64,000 nt of DNA from assembly GCF_002201515.1 (NCBI RefSeq), contig NZ_CP021421.1, forward strand, positions 868,001 to 932,000. Reading direction: 5' to 3'. This stretch comes from Muribaculum intestinale. Lineage in GTDB: Bacteria > Bacteroidota > Bacteroidia > Bacteroidales > Muribaculaceae. Position numbers and translations under genes: made by a program. Below, piece after piece: positions 45,647 through 54,332 of the stretch (positions are counted from its first letter, which is position 1; each line of letters opens with the position of its first letter). The notes under the pieces were generated by a model. It saw only the letters and a program-made list of their open reading frames with translations, searched no databases and was not told the origin of the DNA.

Positions 45647-46567
45647 ATGTTTATGAAAAAAGATATGATATTTTTCTCTCCCGATGGAGAAGGACTCACC
45701 TCTACCTCAGCCAACCATATCGCCAATATGGCGAAGGAGATGATACGCAATCTTGACAGCACAATTGCCAATCTTGTGTTCTATACGACTGAAGTATCGC
45801 TTATAGGCGTCGACTCGCGCAATGTGCTACAGCAAGGCGCAACAGACGCGGATGTGCTGTCGGTAGCGGGCAAACTACGCATCATCGCACAAGCCAAGTC
45901 GCTGATAGCATGGCTGAGAGAAGCCATAAAAGCCCGCGAGAGACTCATAACCGAAGCAGAGTCTCTCACACTGGAAGAGTATGTCAAGGAGAAAGGCATC
46001 ACACTTGAAAAAGAGCCGGAGGCCGGTACTCCAATCACTGAAGATGACTATTATGCATCCCTTTCGCTTGACGAACGCAACCGCTATTATGAGCTTGAGA
46101 CTCTCGCAGCCGTAATCGGCGAAGAGATACACCCGGGCGGACATTTCGCCGAAGCACGTGCGTCCCTTACCGAAAGATTCTCGAAGCCTCATGATGTAAA
46201 AGGCGACGGTCGCGACACACTTATATATACATTCATTCCTTCGGTAAGCGAGACTATCGTTGAGGACACTTATTTCTCATTGCAGAAGCAGTATCGCGAG
46301 GCACAGGCTCGATTGAACTCTATCAAATACGACTGCCGCAAAGCTGTGATGGAATCGGAGGTAAGGGTAAAGACCGAATATGCCGAAGCTATCAAACGCT
46401 ACAACGCAGAGCGACAGCTCCTTGAAGCGGAACTTGCAAAAGATATCAGAAAACGCGTAAAGGAGATTGCCGATTACCGCATCGTCATTCCGGCGTCGCT
46501 TAAGAATATATACGATGATGTGTCACGTCTTGGTAAGAAAAACAACGACACTGGAGTGAACCAATAA
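45647..46567 (+). CDS. Orphan coiled-coil protein of unknown function
   Basis: 306 aa (304 if translation begins at the inner ATG at 45653). No signal peptide or TM segment. The N-terminal third (ANMAKEMIRNLDSTIANLVFY...VDSRNVLQQGATDADV) looks helical; residues ~85-150 include AWLREAIKARERLITEAESL; the C-terminal third (YREAQARLNSIKYDCRKAVMESEVRVKTEYAEAIKRYNAERQ, given here as ~215-260) is strongly coiled-coil. I do not recognise a family. It stands alone between a divergent secreted-protein gene and an empty region. Its composition is charged and soluble like a phage or conflict-system accessory protein, but nothing adjacent supports that. Confidence 0.65.
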   Translation: MFMKKDMIFFSPDGEGLTSTSANHIANMAKEMIRNLDSTIANLVFYTTEVSLIGVDSRNVLQQGATDADVLSVAGKLRIIAQAKSLIAWLREAIKARERLITEAESLTLEEYVKEKGITLEKEPEAGTPITEDDYYASLSLDERNRYYELETLAAVIGEEIHPGGHFAEARASLTERFSKPHDVKGDGRDTLIYTFIPSVSETIVEDTYFSLQKQYREAQARLNSIKYDCRKAVMESEVRVKTEYAEAIKRYNAERQLLEAELAKDIRKRVKEIADYRIVIPASLKNIYDDVSRLGKKNNDTGVNQ

Positions 46568-47024
46568 CACTCAGCGTGACTCCGGGAGTTCTCCTGTAAG
46601 ATATATCGGTCGGGAGCTGAAATGTCCCATTTGCGGCATATAGCCCCCTAATGCATGGCGGGAAGTACCTGACAGTACATTTTTAGCATGAAAATCATGC
46701 AATCATAGGCGAAACCGCTCCCGCGGTCTATCATAATCCATATGGCCGGGGTTGCATCTTTTTCCGCCGTTGATGACTTGACTGTTCGTAGGCGTGTTTT
46801 TGCTTTGGTAAGCAATCCCGGGCTCTTGCTCTTGATTTCGCTCTTGCTCTCTTAGGAGCCTCCCGCATGCAACCGACAATCGGCGGAGGCCAATACGACT
46901 ATGATGCCGGATTGGTCTCCGCTTCTTTTTACCAAGCGAAAAAATATCCGGGCCCGGTAACATTCGGTTACAGAGCCCGGCAATAAGTGCGGTTACTTGA
47001 ATTCTTGTGTGGAAGTGCAGGATT
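46568..47024. other. 457-base intergenic region with several hairpins
   Basis: No credible gene. Contents: a small GCATGA/TCATGC hairpin (46686-46700), a Leu/Ser-like 'GCTCTTG' tandem patch (46827-46853), GC-rich paired segments (GCCTCCCGC ... GGCGGAGGC, 46858-46890), and the terminator at 46938-46980. An 86-aa minus-strand frame (46703-46963) is Arg/Gln-rich, without a family or start signal, and overlaps the terminator. A non-coding RNA is possible but unproven. Confidence 0.45.
46938..46980 (-). terminator. Terminator of the universal-stress gene
   Basis: On the minus strand CCGGGCTCTGTAACC pairs with GGTTAC...GCCCGG in a ~13-bp imperfect stem with a small loop, then ATATTTTTTCGC. It lies 44 nt after the stop of the DUF2007/Usp gene. 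Confidence 0.85.
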
Positions 47025-48164
47025 TTACACCGGAATAGCCATCATAGGAATATCGGCGTGGAAAAGCAGGCGATGTGCAAGCGACGGATTGAAAAGCCGG
47101 GCAAACATGTTCTTCTTTTTATTTGACACTACTATGAAATCAATATGCCTGTCGCGCCCAAGAGCCTCGAAATCTTCTACGAGATTTCCCGGCGACATCG
47201 TGGCGGCATGATACTCGAATCTTGGATAATGCTCCCTGCAATATTCCAGCAAAGGCTCTACCGACTGAGCCTTGCGGCGCAGACGTCCACCTCCCTTGCG
47301 GTCAGGAATACTGATAAGAGTCACACACAGACTGCGGTCAGCAAACAGGCCATACAAGGCATCCATCGTCAGGATATCATCCTGGTCGAGATTGCAGAAG
47401 AGAACTGCATGATGCAGGTCGGAAAGGTCGCGGAATGATGCCGACTCCGGAATCGTGATAATCGGGAACCTGCATGAGTCGAGCACCTCGGCCGTGACGC
47501 TCCCCACAAGCTCGCGCCCTTTTTTATCGCTCTCGCGCGTACCCATCACTATCAGCGACGGTACATTTTCTTTAGCATACTCGGTGATTACCTCCTCCGG
47601 AAGCCCTTCAAGCACCTCTGTGGTAAATTTCACAGCAGGGAGTTCCGACGATTTTATGCGCTCCCGCAGACGACGGGCAAACAGCTCCATCGTGTGCCTG
47701 GCCTCTATATCAAGTTCACGTCGCAACTCTGCATCGGCCACATCTTCATAACTGAGAGTGTCGGAGAGTTGCGACGGTATCGCGATATCCGGGTCAAGGA
47801 ATGCGTTCAGGAGCACTATGCGCCCATGGTGGCGCGCACCGATGCCGAATGCGATATCCACGGCTTTGATGGAATGTTCGGTGAAATCGACGGGCACAAG
47901 GATGAAGTGTCCTTCCTGTCGTTTCTCCCCGTCACCTGGCACAGGGAGAAATATATCGCGGTTTTCGATTATGCGGAGAGCTTTCGGAAGATCACTTTCG
48001 AGAATACGCACCCTGACACCCGAACTTACAACCGGAGCAGAAAGATTGACATTCTGCAGCACAGCCTTCACGCCCTCGCCCTCCAGCAATGCTTTAAGGG
48101 CGACAGCATGGTCGTAGGTGTGTATCGCTACAGTTATCAGACGTGGTTCTGCCGTTGATGACAT
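47025..48164 (-). CDS. DUF2007 domain fused to tandem universal stress domains
   Basis: 379 aa. Residues ~8-70 (ITVAIHTYDHAVALKALLEGEG...GVRVRILESDLPKALRII) match the 'putative signal transducing protein' DUF2007. Residues ~86-240 form a UspA domain starting HFILVPVDFTEHSIKA and holding the nucleotide-binding G-2x-G-9x-G-type loop in VMGTRESDKKGRELVGSVT. Residues ~250-379 form a second, degenerate Usp domain ending FHADIPMMAIPV that lacks the glycine loop. Cytosolic. The fusion suggests nucleotide sensing coupled to a regulatory input; known Usp proteins respond to stress and growth arrest. It follows a small HTH-like gene by 23 nt, so the two are probably co-transcribed. Confidence 0.85.
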   Translation of the reverse strand: MSSTAEPRLITVAIHTYDHAVALKALLEGEGVKAVLQNVNLSAPVVSSGVRVRILESDLPKALRIIENRDIFLPVPGDGEKRQEGHFILVPVDFTEHSIKAVDIAFGIGARHHGRIVLLNAFLDPDIAIPSQLSDTLSYEDVADAELRRELDIEARHTMELFARRLRERIKSSELPAVKFTTEVLEGLPEEVITEYAKENVPSLIVMGTRESDKKGRELVGSVTAEVLDSCRFPIITIPESASFRDLSDLHHAVLFCNLDQDDILTMDALYGLFADRSLCVTLISIPDRKGGGRLRRKAQSVEPLLEYCREHYPRFEYHAATMSPGNLVEDFEALGRDRHIDFIVVSNKKKNMFARLFNPSLAHRLLFHADIPMMAIPV

Positions 48165-48187
48165 GGATGCAGGGATGTAGTGTGAGG

Positions 48188-48448
48188 TTACTTTTCTGCG
48201 GCGTTCTCTTCGAGGATGGCGATAGCCATATCGTATATTGTCGTATCGTCGAGTACTACGATGCCTCCGTCGGGACCCGGCTCGATGTGTACGCCACAGT
48301 TGTTGCCGAACTCATAGTTGCTGCCGCCGAAGTAATTGCGGACGGTCTGTACAGTTGTATTGAGCTTATCGGCGATTTTATGCATCGAGCCATCAGGAAG
48401 GCTGTCTTTGATACGGCGGAGGTCATTGAAAGAAATAGTCTTTGTCAT
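48188..48448 (-). CDS. Small helix-turn-helix-like protein
   Basis: 86 aa. The first ~45 residues (SFNDLRRIKDSLPDGSMHKIADKLNTTVQTVRNYFGG) look like a helix-turn-helix, with DGSMHKIADKLNTTVQTVRNYF as the helical pair. The C-terminal half (GVHIEPGPDGGIVVLDDTTIYDMAIAILEEN) is an acidic strand-helix unit. No signal peptide. Small proteins of this type are common hypotheticals in Bacteroidales. It is first in a two-gene unit with the DUF2007/Usp gene and may regulate it or be a partner. DNA binding is inferred from pattern only. Confidence 0.75.
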   Translation of the reverse strand: MTKTISFNDLRRIKDSLPDGSMHKIADKLNTTVQTVRNYFGGSNYEFGNNCGVHIEPGPDGGIVVLDDTTIYDMAIAILEENAAEK

Positions 48449-48761
48449 GATACTATAATTTTAATGTGAATAATAAATTCAGTATGATACCTGCACCGGC
48501 CACTCTGCCGACACCCGGTATCTTGACATCCCTAAATTAGGTTATTCCGACAATAAAAACAAATTTTAGGGGCTATAAAGTTTTCTGTTTTAAAACATGT
48601 TTTTATCCGCCGCCCGGGCTATATCCGCCTAACACCATGTATTACAACCTTTTCATAAAGCCGCCTGACACAGCAGTGCCCTTCCGCACCATAGACGGAG
48701 CACAAGGCTACCATCGATATCAGGACGGAAGGGCACTGCCGTTAAAATCCCAAAGGCTATA
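48449..48761. other. Intergenic region upstream of the HTH gene, with a long-loop inverted repeat
   Basis: A 313-base stretch. The left half is the AT-rich leader/promoter zone of the HTH-like gene (no exact -7 box found; the nearest is CAAATTTTA at 48571-48579, off by one). The right half holds a perfect 14-bp inverted repeat (48673-48686 and 48726-48739). A plus-strand frame from 48637 runs antisense into batE and has no family likeness. Confidence 0.5.
48673..48739 (-). terminator. Perfect 14-bp inverted repeat after batE
   Basis: GCAGTGCCCTTCCG (48673-48686) and its exact complement (48726-48739) enclose 39 nt. It lies 23 nt after the last gene of the Bat operon and could terminate it, though the loop is long and no T tract follows. 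It could also be a protein-binding site or the ends of a very small insertion. Confidence 0.45.
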
Positions 48762-49550
48762 TCATATTATAGCTATGGCATTGCCGTTGATCCATGCGCG
48801 GTGGCTGTTGTCGACCTTTACATCGTACCACTTGACCACGGTAGAATCCACACGCGTTGTGACCGAATCAAGAATCTCGACACATGTACCCTCGTGCAAA
48901 AGCATAGCCTCCTCCGAGCGGTCTTTCGGCACACGGGGCGATGTACTCAGCAACGTCGACGGATCGATTACCACGGCATGGTCATGGCTGGTAGAATAGC
49001 GTGTCGACACCGAGGCAAACACATTGGCGATAATGCATAGAGCCAGCAGGACAAATCCACCGAAGAAGCCGACCTTGCGCAACGGCACATTGGCCGAAAA
49101 AATATAAAGCGCGACCGCTCCAAGCAGCATGATGAAACATCCGATGGCTATGCCGGCCCATTCGTTGCCCGACAGGCGGCAGGCAAATCCATTTACGGTA
49201 TTGGATATGAACATACCGCGGTCGCCCGGCTCGTCGGTAATCCTTGAGTTGACAAACTCGAGATTGGTGCGGGCATCGGCATTAGACGGATCCAGTCGCA
49301 ACGCCCTCTCATAGTAGAGTATGGCCATTCCCGGCTTACCCTGACGGTAATAGCAGTTGCCGAGATTGTAATAGAGGTTGCTCGATGTGCCCTCCTCACC
49401 GGCTATCTGAAGATAAAGCTCGGTGGCCTCGGCGAAGTTGTCGGCCGCATACGCTGAGTCGGCACGCTGAGTCAGAGACTGGGCGGATACGCTAATCGTC
49501 TGGCATAGAAATGCCAGCAGAGATATCATGTATATAATCCTGGAGTTCAT
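48762..49550 (-). CDS. batE: BatE-like TPR membrane protein
   Basis: 262 aa. Signal peptide ~1-23, then TPR repeats (AEATELYLQIAGEEGTSSNLYYNLGNCYYRQGKPGMAILYYERAL), two TM helices (~132-153 and ~160-182), and a C-terminal SH3-like region (ATRVDSTVVKWYDVKVDNSHRAWING). This is the usual last gene of the Bacteroidetes Bat operon. It starts 24 nt after batD. The periplasmic TPR part probably assembles with BatB-D. Bat proteins support stress or oxygen tolerance in some Bacteroides, by family knowledge; the mechanism is unclear. Confidence 0.88.
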   Translation of the reverse strand: MNSRIIYMISLLAFLCQTISVSAQSLTQRADSAYAADNFAEATELYLQIAGEEGTSSNLYYNLGNCYYRQGKPGMAILYYERALRLDPSNADARTNLEFVNSRITDEPGDRGMFISNTVNGFACRLSGNEWAGIAIGCFIMLLGAVALYIFSANVPLRKVGFFGGFVLLALCIIANVFASVSTRYSTSHDHAVVIDPSTLLSTSPRVPKDRSEEAMLLHEGTCVEILDSVTTRVDSTVVKWYDVKVDNSHRAWINGNAIAII

Positions 49551-49574
49551 GTTATGAGTGATAGAGGAGTATGG

Positions 49575-51377
49575 TTATTTCTTTCTGATGCCTTCCATGG
49601 AGTTCATCGCACGCGACGCTTCATTGTAAAGCTGCTCAATCTGCTCATCGGAGCGGGCAGGAGAATAGCGAGCCATCTCGCAGTCATCGATAATGCTGAT
49701 AAAAGTATCGGCAAGCTCCTTGGGCGCACCGTAAGAGTCAAGCTGTCCTGCGATATTGTCGCGTGTAAGCTGGGAGGCCGGCAGTCCGAGTTTATCACCG
49801 AGATAGCCCCATATGGCACCGAGCAGTTCGGCATAGAACCTATCTGAGTCATGGGCGAGCATTGCCTTGTGGGCACTCTTAAGACGGCGGCGGGCAATCT
49901 TTCCGGCACGTGCGAGACGGCGCCCCTGCACATCGGCATTAAGGCGCGCCTGCTTGCTGTAAAGCCACACAATCAGCACCAACAAGGCGAGCAGAAGCAG
50001 ATAACAGGGCCAGTACCACCAGGAGTTGTAGACATATGTATGTGTCTTCTGAAGGTCAAGATCACCAAGTTTGATATGCAGTATGTCGGAGTTTTTGCTC
50101 GACACGCTCTGTTTGCCGCCTGCTACCGCAGAGGGGGCTGCACCCTGCGTGACCTTTATATTGTAGGAAGGGGTGCTCAGAGTGACATACTGGCGGCTAT
50201 CGGGATTGAAATACACAAACTTGTCGGCGCCTATGGTAAACGTACCAACGCTCTGCGGCACAAATGTATAATCGACAGTCATGGTGCCTGTGACTGTACT
50301 GCCGGAGATATGAGAATCTATATCCGTCTGCGGCTGATACTGCTCGAACTCCGAGGGGAAATCGATTACAGGCTCTTTCACATACTTGATATTTCCGGTG
50401 CCTTTGATTGTATATACAAGCGAGGCTGCCTCGTTGGTCTTGAACACCTGTCCGCTCAGACGGCTGTCAATCGAGAACTGTCCCACAGCGCCGGTAAACC
50501 CATCGGGCTGAGGCTGCGGAAGAGCATCTATTGTAATCGACGCCGAGTTGGAGGTAGTCTTTATCTGGCGCTCCACCGGGCGGTTTCCACCCCAGAATCC
50601 GCCCATGCGCTCATACTGCACTACGGTAACATCATATTTTCCGGAGTTGATGGTAAGCCGACCCGACTTCTGAGGGAATATCACACACTGCTTAAGTATG
50701 GCGGTCATATAGTTCTGACCGTTGTAATGCTCCACCTCGTTGAGCGTGGGATTAAGCTGAATCTCATCAATGAGAAATCCGTCGAACGACGGCTGCGTAG
50801 TGGGTATGAACGAACTGATGCTGTGCTTGGTATAGAGTTTTATCGTACACAGAATCGCTTCCTGCTCGTAAGCTCTGGTCTTGTTGAGTATAATGCGTAC
50901 GAGCACATCGTTGGCGTTAACGCCTCGGTCGGCACTCTGTGTGCCGATATCGTCGACACGCGCCGACGGCTGTGCTCCCTGCTGTGTCTGGTCGGGAGGG
51001 AGCACGGTAAACGACGCCGTGCGGGTAGTGTAAGTCTTGCCCCCTGATGTGATACGCGCCTCGCCGATAGTATATGTGCCGGGATTGTCGGCACGATAGG
51101 TAAACGAATAATCGACAGTGGTCGACGACGATGCGTGGCCGTTGACCCACTGGTAATTCTGCATACGCGAAGTGGAAGGCCCGTAAAGGAGTGTACACCC
51201 CTTGATTTCCGGTGCCTTCAGTCCGGAACCCTCGCCGTCCTTAAGGCGGAAGGTCACATTGAACTTATTGCCCGCAATCACTGTGCGCGGCGGTATGACC
51301 GTGAACGAAGTTTCGGCAACGGCAGCCACAGCCACCATCACCATCATCAGCATGGTCATCAATATCCTTCGTGTCAT
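49575..51377 (-). CDS. batD: BatD family protein
   Basis: 600 aa. Signal peptide ~1-21 (MLMMVMVAVAAVA), then several Ig-like beta domains (FTVIPPRTVIAGNKFNVTFRLKDGEG; NNPGTYTIGEARI; VVQYERMGGFW; FQVFKTNEAASLVYTIKGTG region), a single TM helix at ~425-447 (WPCYLLLLALLVLIVWLY) and a cytosolic C-terminal helical domain (RLNADVQGRRLARAGKIARR ... GDKLGLPASQLTRDNI). This is the largest Bat component, a periplasmic scaffold anchored in the inner membrane. It is 76 nt after batC on the same strand. Confidence 0.9.
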   Translation of the reverse strand: MTRRILMTMLMMVMVAVAAVAETSFTVIPPRTVIAGNKFNVTFRLKDGEGSGLKAPEIKGCTLLYGPSTSRMQNYQWVNGHASSSTTVDYSFTYRADNPGTYTIGEARITSGGKTYTTRTASFTVLPPDQTQQGAQPSARVDDIGTQSADRGVNANDVLVRIILNKTRAYEQEAILCTIKLYTKHSISSFIPTTQPSFDGFLIDEIQLNPTLNEVEHYNGQNYMTAILKQCVIFPQKSGRLTINSGKYDVTVVQYERMGGFWGGNRPVERQIKTTSNSASITIDALPQPQPDGFTGAVGQFSIDSRLSGQVFKTNEAASLVYTIKGTGNIKYVKEPVIDFPSEFEQYQPQTDIDSHISGSTVTGTMTVDYTFVPQSVGTFTIGADKFVYFNPDSRQYVTLSTPSYNIKVTQGAAPSAVAGGKQSVSSKNSDILHIKLGDLDLQKTHTYVYNSWWYWPCYLLLLALLVLIVWLYSKQARLNADVQGRRLARAGKIARRRLKSAHKAMLAHDSDRFYAELLGAIWGYLGDKLGLPASQLTRDNIAGQLDSYGAPKELADTFISIIDDCEMARYSPARSDEQIEQLYNEASRAMNSMEGIRKK

Positions 51378-51453
51378 TGCAATATTCTGTTTATCTTAAT
51401 CAAAAACGTTGTCAGGTAAAGCATGTTGAGAAACTGAGAAACGGAGCCACAGA

Positions 51454-52296
51454 CTACCACTGCGGGCCTGTGGTACGGCGTGCGCCCTGAGCCTCTTTCT
51501 TCTGCATCTCCTGGACTTTACGACGGGTAGCGTTTTCCTCATTCTCCATTGTCTTGAGGATTTTTGCGGCATTTGCGTCGCTGATTCCGCCCTGTTGCTG
51601 CTGGGGTTGCTGCTGAGGCTTCTGCTTGTCCTGATTCTGTTGATTCTGATTCTGGTCTTTATCTTTATTCTGGTCCTGGTCTTTGTTTTGGTCTTTGTTC
51701 TGATTCTGGTTCTGCCGGTCCTTGTTTTGGTCCTTCTGATCCTGATTTTGGTCCTTATTCTGATCTTTATTCTGATCCTGATTTTGCTCCTGCTCCTGTT
51801 TCTTCAGCTGAGCGAGACGCAGATTTTCCCTTGCCTTGTCATTGTCGGGATTCTTACGCAAGGCTCCTTTATACATATTTATGGCCTGGTCGTACTGCTG
51901 CTGGTTGAACGCCATGTTGCCGAGATTGTAGAACGAGCGCTCGCTGATAGCATCATCGCCGGCCGTCTTTGCCAAATCAGTCAGGATTGACTGAGCCTCG
52001 GCTATTGGATTGTTCTCGTTGTTGGGGTCGGCATTCCCGGCCTGACGCAGAAGCGATACGGCAAGATTATACATTGCTTTTTCGCTCATGGCATTCTGTT
52101 CGAGAGCCTTGCGATACTCTACCTCGGCTTCAGCAAAACGCTTCTCCTCATAGAGTTTGTTGCCGGCTCTTATATGGTTGCGCTCCTTACGTGTCGACGT
52201 GTCGGAGGTGTCGCCGGCGGCACGGGCTACCGACGGTATCGTCAGCAATGCGGCTGTAGCCAATGCTGTAAGTATGTTGCGTTTAAATAGTGACAT
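51454..52296 (-). CDS. batC: BatC-like TPR protein with Gln/Asn/Asp/Lys-rich region
   Basis: 280 aa. Signal peptide ~1-27. TPR repeats ~35-150 (HIRAGNKLYEEKRFAEAEVEYRKAL; YNLGNMAFNQQQYDQAINMY). From ~165 to ~240 the sequence is almost only Q, N, D and K (NQDQNKDQNKDQNQDQ), probably disordered and highly charged. The tail (NEENATRRKVQEMQKKEAQGARRTTGPQW) is basic. BatC proteins commonly carry such regions. It is 3 nt from batB, so translation is coupled. Confidence 0.9.
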   Translation of the reverse strand: MSLFKRNILTALATAALLTIPSVARAAGDTSDTSTRKERNHIRAGNKLYEEKRFAEAEVEYRKALEQNAMSEKAMYNLAVSLLRQAGNADPNNENNPIAEAQSILTDLAKTAGDDAISERSFYNLGNMAFNQQQYDQAINMYKGALRKNPDNDKARENLRLAQLKKQEQEQNQDQNKDQNKDQNQDQKDQNKDRQNQNQNKDQNKDQDQNKDKDQNQNQQNQDKQKPQQQPQQQQGGISDANAAKILKTMENEENATRRKVQEMQKKEAQGARRTTGPQW

Positions 52297-52299
52297 AGG

Positions 52300-53331
52300 C
52301 TATTTACCAAAGAAGTTGAATTTCTTGAGCCATCCGATTTTGCGCTCCGGCAGAAGCATGTCGGCGATAAGGAAGGCAAGAGCAAGCCATGCGAATACCG
52401 GAAACTGCTCGGCGCTGGCTTTGTATGTAACCTTCTCGAGCGATGATGTGGCGAGTGTCTTCAACTGCTCGTCGACATCTTTTACCACACTCGACGACGC
52501 ACCCTGCACGTATATGCCGTCGCCGGCCTCAGCTATCTTGCGCGCCATCTCTTCGTTGAGGCGTGTGGTGACCGGCGTGCCGTTGTCGTCGCGCAAGAAC
52601 TGTCCGTCACGCCCGATAGGTATCAGCGCACCCTTGGCCGAGCCCAGACCGATTACATCGACCTGAATGCCCTGCTTCGCAGCGGCCTGTACGGCTGCCA
52701 CAGGGTCGTCCTCGAAGTTTTCGCCGTCGGTAATCACGATTATAGCCTTATGCACATCCTCGTCGGGCGAGAATGATGTCACGGCCATATCTACGGCCGC
52801 ACCGATAGCTGTGCCCTGAGTGGGCACCATCTCGGTGGATATGCTGCTGAGAAACATCTTGGCGGAAGAGAAATCGCTTGTGACAGGTAGCTGCGTGTAT
52901 GCATCACCGGCAAATACGATGAGTCCCACCTTATCGTTTCCAAGTTTGTCGAAAAGTTTCTCGAGAATGAGTTTGGCACGTTGCAGACGGCTCACACCAC
53001 GCGGGTCGTCGGTCGACGATGCAAGCATTGAGTTTGACACGTCGAGACATACCATCACTTCGATACCCTGCACTTCGCTGACCTCCTCCTTAGCGCCTGC
53101 GCGCGGTCGGGCGAGCACAATCACAAGGGTGGCCAGAGCCACCAGCTGGAGCACCAGCTTAAGCGCCGGAGTGTAGCGCGAGGCCTCGGGCATAAGCCCG
53201 GCCAGCACTTCCGGATTGCCGTATAGGCGCAACCGGCGTCGGCGTGTATAACGTGCCCACAGGAAGAGTCCGGCTACGGCAAGTAGCGCGAACATCAGAT
53301 ATAACAGTCCCGGATTGGCAAAACTAAACAT
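52300..53331 (-). CDS. batB: BatB, VWA domain membrane protein
   Basis: 343 aa from the ATG at 53331; a longer frame to 53421 overlaps batA and lacks the hydrophobic start. Two N-terminal TM helices (NPGLLYLMFALLAVAGLFLW; LKLVLQLVALATLVIVLA), then a von Willebrand A domain with MIDAS residues in VMVCLDVSNSML, the Thr of TQGTAIG and ITDGENFEDD, and a C-terminal TM helix (PVFAWLALAFLIADMLL). Metal-dependent protein binding is likely. It sits 14 nt after batA; BatA and BatB are paralogues. Confidence 0.94.
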   Translation of the reverse strand: MFSFANPGLLYLMFALLAVAGLFLWARYTRRRRLRLYGNPEVLAGLMPEASRYTPALKLVLQLVALATLVIVLARPRAGAKEEVSEVQGIEVMVCLDVSNSMLASSTDDPRGVSRLQRAKLILEKLFDKLGNDKVGLIVFAGDAYTQLPVTSDFSSAKMFLSSISTEMVPTQGTAIGAAVDMAVTSFSPDEDVHKAIIVITDGENFEDDPVAAVQAAAKQGIQVDVIGLGSAKGALIPIGRDGQFLRDDNGTPVTTRLNEEMARKIAEAGDGIYVQGASSSVVKDVDEQLKTLATSSLEKVTYKASAEQFPVFAWLALAFLIADMLLPERKIGWLKKFNFFGK

Positions 53332-53345
53332 AGTGAACTCAGAGA

Positions 53346-54332
53346 TTAGGGTAATGTACGTAGCACCGTACGGCGCAGGATTATCTCGGCAAGGAAGAGG
53401 CCGAAGGCAAGCCAGGCCCAAAGCATGTAGTCATCCTCGGTGTGGGAAAAATGCCTTACATCCATCTGTGTCTTCTCAAGCTGGTCGATTTCAGCAAAAA
53501 TGTCCTTCAGGACGGTGTTGCCGGTAGCTCTGAAATACTTGCCGCCTGTCGAGCGTGCGATATTCTGAAGAGTCGCCTCGTCGATGACTACAGGCATCGG
53601 CACATAATCTATGCCTCCGAAGTAGTTGCGCTGAGGTGTGGGTGCTGTGCCGTTTCGACCGACACCGATGGTATATACCTTTATACCCATCTTTTTGGCG
53701 ATTTCGGCGGCAGTCATAGGAGCCACAACACCGGTATTGTTAGTGCCGTCGGTGATAAGTATGATGCTCTTGCTCTTGGCTTTCCCTTCCTTTATACGGT
53801 TGATTGAGGTAGCCAGACCGTCGCCGATGGCTGTACCGTCGTTGAGCATGCCCATACGGATATCCTTTATATAGTTGGTCACCATCGCACGGTCAGTAGT
53901 CATAGGGAGAGCTGTAAAACTCTCTCCCGCAAAAATGACAAGACCAATGTTGTCGCTCTCGCGTCCGGCGACAAAGCGTGCGGCCACATCCTTGGCAGCC
54001 TCGAAGCGATCGGGCGTGAAATCGCGTGCGAGCATCGACGAAGATATATCAAGCGCCAGCACGATATCGGTACCCTCGGTGGAAGATGTACGCCAGCTGT
54101 CGCGGGTCTGCGGACGCGCAAGGACTATAATCACACATCCTATCGCTGCCAGACGCAGCAGAAACAGAAGATGTATGAGATACTCTTTGTACGAGCGCGG
54201 AAGCCCGGCATAAGGACTCACCGTGGATATACCGAGAGCCGGAAAGGCCGAGCGGTGCTTCCACACATACCAGGCTATCAGCGGTATATATATCGTGAAC
54301 AGCCAAAGATATTCCGGATGGGCGAGCTGCAT
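53346..54332 (-). CDS. batA: BatA, VWA domain membrane protein
   Basis: 328 aa. TM helices near the N-terminus (YLWLFTIYIPLIAWYVW; LFLLRLAAIGCVIIVLA) and the end (YMLWAWLAFGLFLAEIIL). VWA domain with MIDAS in IVLALDISSSMLARDF, the Thr of NDGTAIGDGL and ILITDGTNNTG. The start codon shares one base with the stop of the upstream gene (TAATG, 54330-54334), a translational coupling. In Bacteroidetes BatA and BatB are thought to work with the MoxR ATPase as a chaperone-like complex. Confidence 0.95.
   Translation of the reverse strand: MQLAHPEYLWLFTIYIPLIAWYVWKHRSAFPALGISTVSPYAGLPRSYKEYLIHLLFLLRLAAIGCVIIVLARPQTRDSWRTSSTEGTDIVLALDISSSMLARDFTPDRFEAAKDVAARFVAGRESDNIGLVIFAGESFTALPMTTDRAMVTNYIKDIRMGMLNDGTAIGDGLATSINRIKEGKAKSKSIILITDGTNNTGVVAPMTAAEIAKKMGIKVYTIGVGRNGTAPTPQRNYFGGIDYVPMPVVIDEATLQNIARSTGGKYFRATGNTVLKDIFAEIDQLEKTQMDVRHFSHTEDDYMLWAWLAFGLFLAEIILRRTVLRTLP

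Noticed and set aside
46703..46963. An 86-aa minus-strand frame
   Set aside because: Arg/Gln-rich, no recognisable domain or ribosome site, and it overlaps the terminator of the Usp gene.
48637..48999. A 120-aa plus-strand frame upstream of and antisense to batE
   Set aside because: Most of it is the reverse strand of batE, and its first part is the inverted repeat; no family match.
51595..51990. A strongly hydrophobic 131-aa plus-strand frame (Leu/Ile/Val runs)
   Set aside because: It is the reverse complement of the Gln/Asn/Asp/Lys codons of batC, which read as Leu/Ile/Val; not a membrane protein.
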